Assembly: GCA_018716485.1 (NCBI GenBank)
Contig: DVJY01000003.1
Location: forward strand, 1-58,446
From: Candidatus Scybalocola faecipullorum
GTDB taxonomy: Bacteria; Bacillota; Clostridia; Lachnospirales; Lachnospiraceae
DNA: 58,446 nt
Direction: 5' to 3'
The notes under the pieces: model-generated
Told to the model about the DNA's origin: nothing
The model's database searches: none
Seen by the model: only the letters and a program-made list of their open reading frames with translations
Program-made: the position numbers and the translations under genes
Part shown: in pieces, positions 54,110-58,446 of the stretch
Layout of the letters: each line of letters begins with the position of its first letter
How positions within the stretch are numbered: position 1 is the stretch's first letter

Positions 54110-55618
54110 ATGCTTGAGAAAATTGATCTGTCGAAAAAGCTGAGCAAAAAAGAGGCAAAGGGGCTTATAGAAAAACTTGGAACAAAGCTGGCACAGCTTC
54201 AGAGGGATGCTAAAAATCTGGGTATTCCGATTATGATCATATTTGAAGGATGGGGCGCCGCAGGCAAAGGGACATTGATCAATCGTCTGATTCAGCCTAT
54301 GGACCCGAGAGGTTTTAAAGTATTTACAATCCAGGAGGAAACTGAAGAAGAATATATGCGTCCGTTTTTGTGGCGGTTCTGGACAAAGACGCCGGCTAAA
54401 GGAAGAATCCATATTTTTGACCGCAGCTGGTACAGAAAAGTACTCAATGACCGGATTGACCACAGAGAGTCTACTCAAGAGTTGAAGAATGCATATACCG
54501 ATATTATTAATTTTGAGGAAGCGCTTTCCGTAGACAACAACTTGATTATTAAACTGTTTTTGCATATTTCTCAAAAAGAGCAGAAGAAGCGCTTTAAAAA
54601 ACTGGAAGAATCTCCGGAAACGCAGTGGCGCGTAACAGAGGAAGACTGGAGACATAATAAACAATATGATGATTATGTATATGCCTATGAAGAAATGATC
54701 GAGAATACGGATACAGAATTTGCGCCTTGGACGATTATTGAGGCGACGAATAAAGAGTATGCGGAAGCGAAGATTTTGTCCACAGTTGTAAATGCAATGC
54801 AGGCAAAAATCGAGGAAGTAAAGGCCGCGCAGAAGGCAAAAACCGAAGCGCCGCAGCCTGCTAAGCCTGTGGAAAATAACGAAGAAACGCCGGGTAATGG
54901 ATTCAGGACAACGGTGCTTGATGGCGTAGATCTGAACAAGACAATGACAAAAGAAGCTTATAAAAAGAAACTCAGAGAACTTCAGGGTCGTATGGAAAAA
55001 CTCCACAGCAAGATGTATAAACAAAGGATTCCGGTCGTACTGGCTTTTGAAGGCTGGGATGCCGGCGGCAAGGGCGGCGCTATCCGCCGTCTGACAGAGA
55101 CCCTTGACCCGAGAGGATATGAAGTGGTGCCTACATCATCACCGAATGATATAGAAAAAGCCCATCACTATCTGTGGCGTTTTTGGAACAGCATTCCGAA
55201 AGCAGGCCATATTGCTATTTTCGACAGAACATGGTACGGCCGCGTCATGGTAGAACGTATTGAAGGTTTCTGTACTGAAGAAGAATGGCGCAGAGCTTAT
55301 AAGGAAATTAATCAGATGGAGGCCAATTTGACCAACTTTGGTACGATTGTGATCAAATTCTGGCTCCATATTGATAAAGATGAGCAGGAACGCCGTTTTA
55401 AAGAACGTATGGAAACGCCGGAAAAACAGTGGAAGATCACTGACGAAGACTGGCGCAACCGTGCAAAATGGGATGAGTATGTCAGAGCAGTCGATGAGAT
55501 GATCGTCAGGACATCAACGACTAATGCACCGTGGGTGATCGTGGAAGGTAATTCCAAATACTATGCCCGCATCAAAGTGCTTGAAACAGTTGTCAAAGCG
55601 CTGGAAGAGCGTATGTAA
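54110..55618 (+). CDS. Two-domain PPK2-family polyphosphate kinase (polyphosphate:AMP phosphotransferase-like)
   Basis: 502 residues with two homologous PPK2 domains. The first has Walker A FEGWGAAGKGT (45-55) and the lid region DRSWYRKVL; the second has FEGWDAGGKGG (about 313-323) and FDRTWYGRVMVERIEGF. Two-domain PPK2 proteins transfer phosphate from polyphosphate to AMP, giving ADP. In such enzymes the C-terminal domain is usually the active one; here both P-loops keep Lys, but the second also keeps the complete motif set. The linker (about 245-290) is polar. An upstream frame reaches 54086, yet GAGGAGG fits ATG 54110. It is flanked by terminators on both sides, so it stands alone. Confidence 0.9.
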   Translation: MLEKIDLSKKLSKKEAKGLIEKLGTKLAQLQRDAKNLGIPIMIIFEGWGAAGKGTLINRLIQPMDPRGFKVFTIQEETEEEYMRPFLWRFWTKTPAKGRIHIFDRSWYRKVLNDRIDHRESTQELKNAYTDIINFEEALSVDNNLIIKLFLHISQKEQKKRFKKLEESPETQWRVTEEDWRHNKQYDDYVYAYEEMIENTDTEFAPWTIIEATNKEYAEAKILSTVVNAMQAKIEEVKAAQKAKTEAPQPAKPVENNEETPGNGFRTTVLDGVDLNKTMTKEAYKKKLRELQGRMEKLHSKMYKQRIPVVLAFEGWDAGGKGGAIRRLTETLDPRGYEVVPTSSPNDIEKAHHYLWRFWNSIPKAGHIAIFDRTWYGRVMVERIEGFCTEEEWRRAYKEINQMEANLTNFGTIVIKFWLHIDKDEQERRFKERMETPEKQWKITDEDWRNRAKWDEYVRAVDEMIVRTSTTNAPWVIVEGNSKYYARIKVLETVVKALEERM

Positions 55619-55641
55619 TTCATATAATTTGTGAAACATTC

Positions 55642-55682
55642 AGAGGGGAGTGTGCCCGGTGAGCCGGGACATTCCCCTCTTT
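55642..55682 (+). terminator. Hairpin terminator after the PPK2 gene
   Basis: AGAGGGGA at 55642 pairs with TCCCCTCT ending at 55680, extended by TGT/ACA and CCCGG/CCGGG with one bulged G, about 17 bp in all, followed by a short T-run. Confidence 0.8.
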
Positions 55683-55693
55683 AATTAAGGGAT

Positions 55694-55719
55694 TAAAAAA
55701 AGTCCTGCATTGCAGGACT
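55694..55719 (-). terminator. Terminator of the tRNA-Arg gene
   Basis: On the minus strand AGTCCTGCA pairs with TGCAGGACT (55719-55701), followed by seven T. It lies 8 bp beyond the tRNA 3' end. Confidence 0.8.
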
Positions 55720-55726
55720 TTCATCA

Positions 55727-55798
55727 CGCACCTGACGGGAATTGAACCCACGCACATGGCTCCGGAGGCCATTGCTCTATCCACTGAGCTACAGGTGC
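55727..55798 (-). tRNA. tRNA-Arg (anticodon CCG)
   Basis: 72 nt on the minus strand. Acceptor stem GCACCTG (from 55798) pairs with CAGGTGC, ending with discriminator G at 55727. D arm GCTC/GAGC with an 8-nt loop, anticodon stem ATGGC/GCCAT with loop CTCCGGA (anticodon CCG, reading CGG codons), 4-nt variable region, T arm GTGGG/CCCGT with loop TTCAATT. The two outer T-arm pairs are G-T wobbles. No CCA is encoded. It has its own promoter and terminator. Confidence 0.95.
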
Positions 55799-55804
55799 TT
55801 TACT

Positions 55805-55833
55805 ATAATACACTATTCTGAAGAAAAATGCAA
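55805..55833 (-). promoter_or_regulatory. Promoter of the tRNA-Arg gene
   Basis: On the minus strand TTGCAT (55833-55828), 17 bp, TATTAT (55810-55805), 7 bp before the tRNA 5' end. Confidence 0.7.
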
Positions 55834-55867
55834 CATTTTTTTGAATTTCTATCTTTTTGACGTTGCT

Positions 55868-56326
55868 TTACAGCCGTAATCCTTTGATATCTTTAATCCG
55901 GGATAGAATCATATTGCAGCTGCACTCGGTTACACCGGGCAGAGGATCGATAACGTCATTGATGAGCCGCTCCATTTCATCGGCATTGGCGGCGACTGCA
56001 TGGACGTGCAGTTTGTTTTTTCCGGTGACTCGGTAAATCTGGGTGATTATTTCATTATTGCTTAAGATGTCGGTAACACGGGAAAGTGTTTCCGGGACTG
56101 TTTCAATTTCAAAGTAGCATGATACGGCGCCGCTGATCTTTTGCGGGTTGATGACGGTCGTATATTCTTCAATAATGCCGCGCTGTTCAAGTGCGTCGAT
56201 CCGGGCTTTGACCGCAACCCGGGAAATGCCGATTTTCTGGCCGATTTCGGAGTAGGACATACGGGCATTTTCTGTGAGTAATTGTATGATTTTTTGATCA
56301 AGTGAATCTAAACCTTCTAAAAACAT
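55868..56326 (-). CDS. Lrp/AsnC family transcriptional regulator
   Basis: 152 residues. The N-terminal helix-turn-helix is typical (LDSLDQKIIQLLTENARMSYSEIGQKIGISRVAVKARIDALEQRGIIEEYTTVINPQ, given in outline), followed by a RAM ligand-binding domain (about 68-148: YFEIETVPETLSRVTDIL, QIYRVTGKNKLHVHAVA, PLPGVTECSCNMIL). Such proteins sense amino acids. GAAGGGATACG precedes ATG 56326; an in-frame ATG at 56383 lies beyond the gene's own promoter and is not used. It diverges from a MATE gene, whose promoter starts 9 bp from its own, so it very likely controls that pump. Confidence 0.92.
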   Translation of the reverse strand: MFLEGLDSLDQKIIQLLTENARMSYSEIGQKIGISRVAVKARIDALEQRGIIEEYTTVINPQKISGAVSCYFEIETVPETLSRVTDILSNNEIITQIYRVTGKNKLHVHAVAANADEMERLINDVIDPLPGVTECSCNMILSRIKDIKGLRL

Positions 56327-56350
56327 CGTATCCCTTCTTTCATACCAGTT

Positions 56351-56379
56351 ATTATACAAAAAAAAGAAACGATTGGCAA
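56351..56379 (-). promoter_or_regulatory. Promoter of the Lrp/AsnC gene
   Basis: Minus strand: TTGCCA (56379-56374), 17 bp, TATAAT (56356-56351), 24 bp before ATG 56326. Confidence 0.7.
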
Positions 56380-56387
56380 TCATGCTG

Positions 56388-56416
56388 TTGACTTATGCTG
56401 CAATTTTATCTATAAT
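56388..56416 (+). promoter_or_regulatory. Promoter of the second MATE gene
   Basis: TTGACT (56388-56393), 17 bp, TATAAT (56411-56416), 40 bp before ATG 56457. Its -35 box is 8 bp from that of the divergent regulator gene. Confidence 0.78.
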
Positions 56417-56456
56417 TTCTTACATAACGAAAGAAAAAAATTACGAAAAGAAAGCG

Positions 56457-57791
56457 ATGATGAAAGTGAAGGGTGATTTGACAAAAGGACCTGTAATGAG
56501 ATCTATGTTCGCATTTGCTGTGCCGATGATTTTTGGAAATCTTTTGCAGCAGTGCTACAATGTAGCAGATACGCTCATTGTCGGACGCTTTTTGGGCGCC
56601 AATGCATTGGCTGCCGTAGGTTCCGCATTTACACTGATGACATTCCTGACGTCGATCCTGCTGGGATTATGTATGGGCAGCGGCGCTGTATTTTCAATCC
56701 GATACGGCGGAAAAGACGAGCAGGGGTTGAAAGAAGGTATTTTTGCTTCTTTTATTTTAATTGCTGCTCTGACGGTAATATTAAATATCGTAGCATTTGT
56801 CTGCCTTGACGGTATTAAAATATTTCTTCAAGTGCCCGATGAAGTGTGGACAATGATGAGGGAATATTTATTTGTCATCTTTTTCGGCGTTGCGGCTACT
56901 TTTTTATATAACTATTTTGCGTCGCTTTTAAGGGCTGTCGGCAATTCGGTCGTTCCGCTGATTTTTCTGGCGGTTTCCGCAGTTTTAAATATTGTTTTGG
57001 ATTTATGGTTTGTGGTCGGACTGAATTTGGGCGCGGCAGGCGCGGCGCTGGCAACAGTGATCGCTCAGTATGTTTCCGGTATCGGGTTGGCAATTTATAC
57101 ATGGGCCGGCTGCCCTTGGCTGAGAGTGAGCAAAAAACATTGCCGTCTTAAAAAATCCTGCCTCAAAGAAATTGCCGGATTTTCTGTATTGACGTGTATC
57201 CAGCAGTCGGTGATGAATTTGGGTATTTTGATGGTTCAGGGTCTGGTCAACAGCTTTGGAGCTTCTGTGATGGCGGCCTTTGCCGCAGCTGTAAAAATAG
57301 ATGCATTTGCTTATATGCCAGTTCAGGATTTCGGCAATGCATTTTCAACATTTATTGCGCAAAATTACGGCGCCAAAAAGAAAGACCGCATCCGGGCAGG
57401 CCTAAAAGGCGCTGTCGCAGCGGCGGTCATTTTTTGCATAATCATTTCGGCAGCTGTATGGCTTTTTGCAGAACCTCTGATGGGGCTGTTCATTGACAGC
57501 AGTGAAACGGAAATTATCCGGGAAGGCGTATTATATCTGCATATAGAAGGGGCCTTTTACTGCGGTATCGGCTGTCTGTTTTTGCTGTACGGGCTGTACA
57601 GAGCGCTGGGAAAGCCGGGCATGTCCGTCGTGCTCACAGTCATATCTCTGGGCACCCGTGTTGCCCTTGCTTATATTTTATCCGCCATACCGGCCGTGGG
57701 CGTGGCTGGCATATGGTGGTCAGTACCGATCGGCTGGTTTTTGGCGGATGTGACAGGGCTTTTGTATTATCGGCTCAAACCTGTGCGTTAA
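56457..57791 (+). CDS. MATE family efflux transporter (second)
   Basis: 444 residues with about 12 membrane segments. N-terminal block GPVMRSMFAFAVPMIFGNLLQQCYNVADTLIVGRFLGANALAAVGSA is the classical MATE start; the second half repeats the pattern (ISVLTCIQQ-like FSVLTCIQQSVMNLGILMVQG). The frame is open back to 56373, but the promoter lies inside that extension, so the true start must be ATG 56457 or 56460; no strong ribosome site is seen there (AAAAGAAAG only). The neighbouring Lrp/AsnC protein probably regulates it, which hints at export of an amino acid or related compound. Its TAA stop shares TTAA with the stop of the facing MFS gene. Confidence 0.9.
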   Translation: MMKVKGDLTKGPVMRSMFAFAVPMIFGNLLQQCYNVADTLIVGRFLGANALAAVGSAFTLMTFLTSILLGLCMGSGAVFSIRYGGKDEQGLKEGIFASFILIAALTVILNIVAFVCLDGIKIFLQVPDEVWTMMREYLFVIFFGVAATFLYNYFASLLRAVGNSVVPLIFLAVSAVLNIVLDLWFVVGLNLGAAGAALATVIAQYVSGIGLAIYTWAGCPWLRVSKKHCRLKKSCLKEIAGFSVLTCIQQSVMNLGILMVQGLVNSFGASVMAAFAAAVKIDAFAYMPVQDFGNAFSTFIAQNYGAKKKDRIRAGLKGAVAAAVIFCIIISAAVWLFAEPLMGLFIDSSETEIIREGVLYLHIEGAFYCGIGCLFLLYGLYRALGKPGMSVVLTVISLGTRVALAYILSAIPAVGVAGIWWSVPIGWFLADVTGLLYYRLKPVR

Positions 57792-58446
57792 ACAAGGTCT
57801 TTTGAAGATTTAACGGTTTTTCGGTGCAGCTGTTCTGACATGATAACCATCAATATGAGAATCAGAGCGATAAAAAACGGATACAGAGCAATGCTGACAT
57901 GATCAGCAATCAGGCCGAACAGCGGCGGAATAAAGCTGGTGCCCACATATGCAGAAGCCATCTGTATGCCAATAATAGACTGGCTCAGTGCCGGTCCGAA
58001 ATTGGCAGGTGTTTCATGGATAATAGATGGATAGATCGGTGCACAGCCTACGCCGGCAGTGATTAAGCCGATCAGCAAAATGGTATTGTTAAACGGGAGC
58101 ATCATCAGTATAACGCCTGCAGCAATCAATATTTGACCGAGGCGGATCATGTTCCGGTCGTTGACCCAGATGGTGATAAAACCGCATATAAACCGGCCGA
58201 TAGTGATGCCGATATAAAACAGGCTGGCCCATGTGGCGGCTGTTTCCGCATCAATGCCCCGATTAATCGTACAGTAACTTGCGGCCCACATGCTCGTTGT
58301 CATCTCAAGAGAGCAGTAGCAGAAAAAGCAGACCATGACTTCCTTGACGCCCCGGCGCTTGATAATCTGATGAATCGGCAGCGATACCGGCTGTACAGTG
58401 CCGCCTTCTGAACCGGAAGTTTGAGCGCTTTCGGTTTTCTTTTTCC
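57788..58446 (-). CDS. MFS transporter, C-terminal part (5' end outside window)
   Basis: About 219 codons, open to the window edge at 58446. A polar cytoplasmic loop (first about 35 visible residues) is followed by about six membrane segments, so this is the central loop and second half of a 12-segment carrier. Segments such as GITIGRFICGFITIWVNDRNMIRLGQILIAAGVIL and VGCAPIYPSIIHETPANFGP (in outline) resemble the FucP/NarK-like branch of sugar and organic-compound MFS carriers. Direction and substrate are not predictable. The gene converges with the MATE gene, with stop codons overlapping by four bases (57788-57791). Confidence 0.85.
   Translation of the reverse strand, partial: KKKTESAQTSGSEGGTVQPVSLPIHQIIKRRGVKEVMVCFFCYCSLEMTTSMWAASYCTINRGIDAETAATWASLFYIGITIGRFICGFITIWVNDRNMIRLGQILIAAGVILMMLPFNNTILLIGLITAGVGCAPIYPSIIHETPANFGPALSQSIIGIQMASAYVGTSFIPPLFGLIADHVSIALYPFFIALILILMVIMSEQLHRKTVKSSKDLV

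Overview
The window reads as chromosomal DNA of a spore-forming, Gram-positive anaerobe of the Clostridia, most likely a member of the Lachnospiraceae (inference). Pointers are the sporulation genes yqfC and yqfD, a SpoVB/MurJ-like flippase, a DUF5685 protein, a PIN/AbrB toxin-antitoxin remnant, a type III glutamine synthetase, a short HisG with HisZ, and strong purine-rich Shine-Dalgarno sites. Nearly all genes are on the + strand in tight, often overlapping operons.

Layout. 1-750: the 3' end of a large serine recombinase, probably the right end of an integrated element, followed by gene-poor DNA. 750-7640: a carboxylesterase, a MATE transporter, a coupled DUF5685 / J-protein / membrane-protein operon, an ABC-2 permease fragment and enolase. 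7660-9480: ilvN and ilvC, each with its own promoter, closed by a strong terminator. 9480-11460: a decayed patch with a palindrome cluster, a gene remnant, a LysR regulator, an acyl-CoA dehydrogenase cut after about 55 codons, a PIN toxin cut after about 32 codons, and an intact AbrB-type antitoxin. The two cut genes face each other and meet at one point, the signature of a deletion. 11600-20620: a membrane-anchored MutS-like ATPase and an RNA/DNA maintenance run (rnhA, RsmF-like, RsuA-like, HAD phosphatase, YgiQ, RluA-like, recU).

20610-25870: a partial histidine operon, hisZ-hisG-hisD-hisB-hisIE. The last gene carries an N-terminal HisF-like barrel that has lost its catalytic aspartates. 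hisA, hisF, hisH and hisC are not here. 25890-34450: alaS, a CapA-like protein, rpsU, yqfC-yqfD, a chimeric acetyltransferase, phoH and ybeY. 34470-37870: a DUF3048 lipoprotein, a SpoVB/MurJ-like flippase and a BofC-like envelope protein. 37920-43610: a sulfatase, an AraC regulator, and a three-gene set (sugar nucleotidyltransferase, NahK-like kinase, GalE) that resembles the lower part of the lacto-N-biose/galacto-N-biose route, which suggests use of host glycans. 43670-53990: two flavoproteins, proB and proA separated by three genes, miaB and glnN. 54000-58446: a two-domain PPK2 kinase, tRNA-Arg(CCG), an Lrp/AsnC regulator divergent from a second MATE pump, and a partial MFS transporter at the edge.

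Most genes belong to known families. The points most worth a second look are the HisF-like pseudoenzyme fused to HisIE, the DUF5685/J-protein/membrane-protein module (DUF5685 has two aspartate motifs like those of squalene/phytoene synthases), the deletion scar at about 11,030, the palindrome cluster at 9,480-9,580, the acetyltransferase chimera, and the sulfatase/NahK/GalE neighbourhood. No CRISPR array, prophage or complete insertion sequence was seen.
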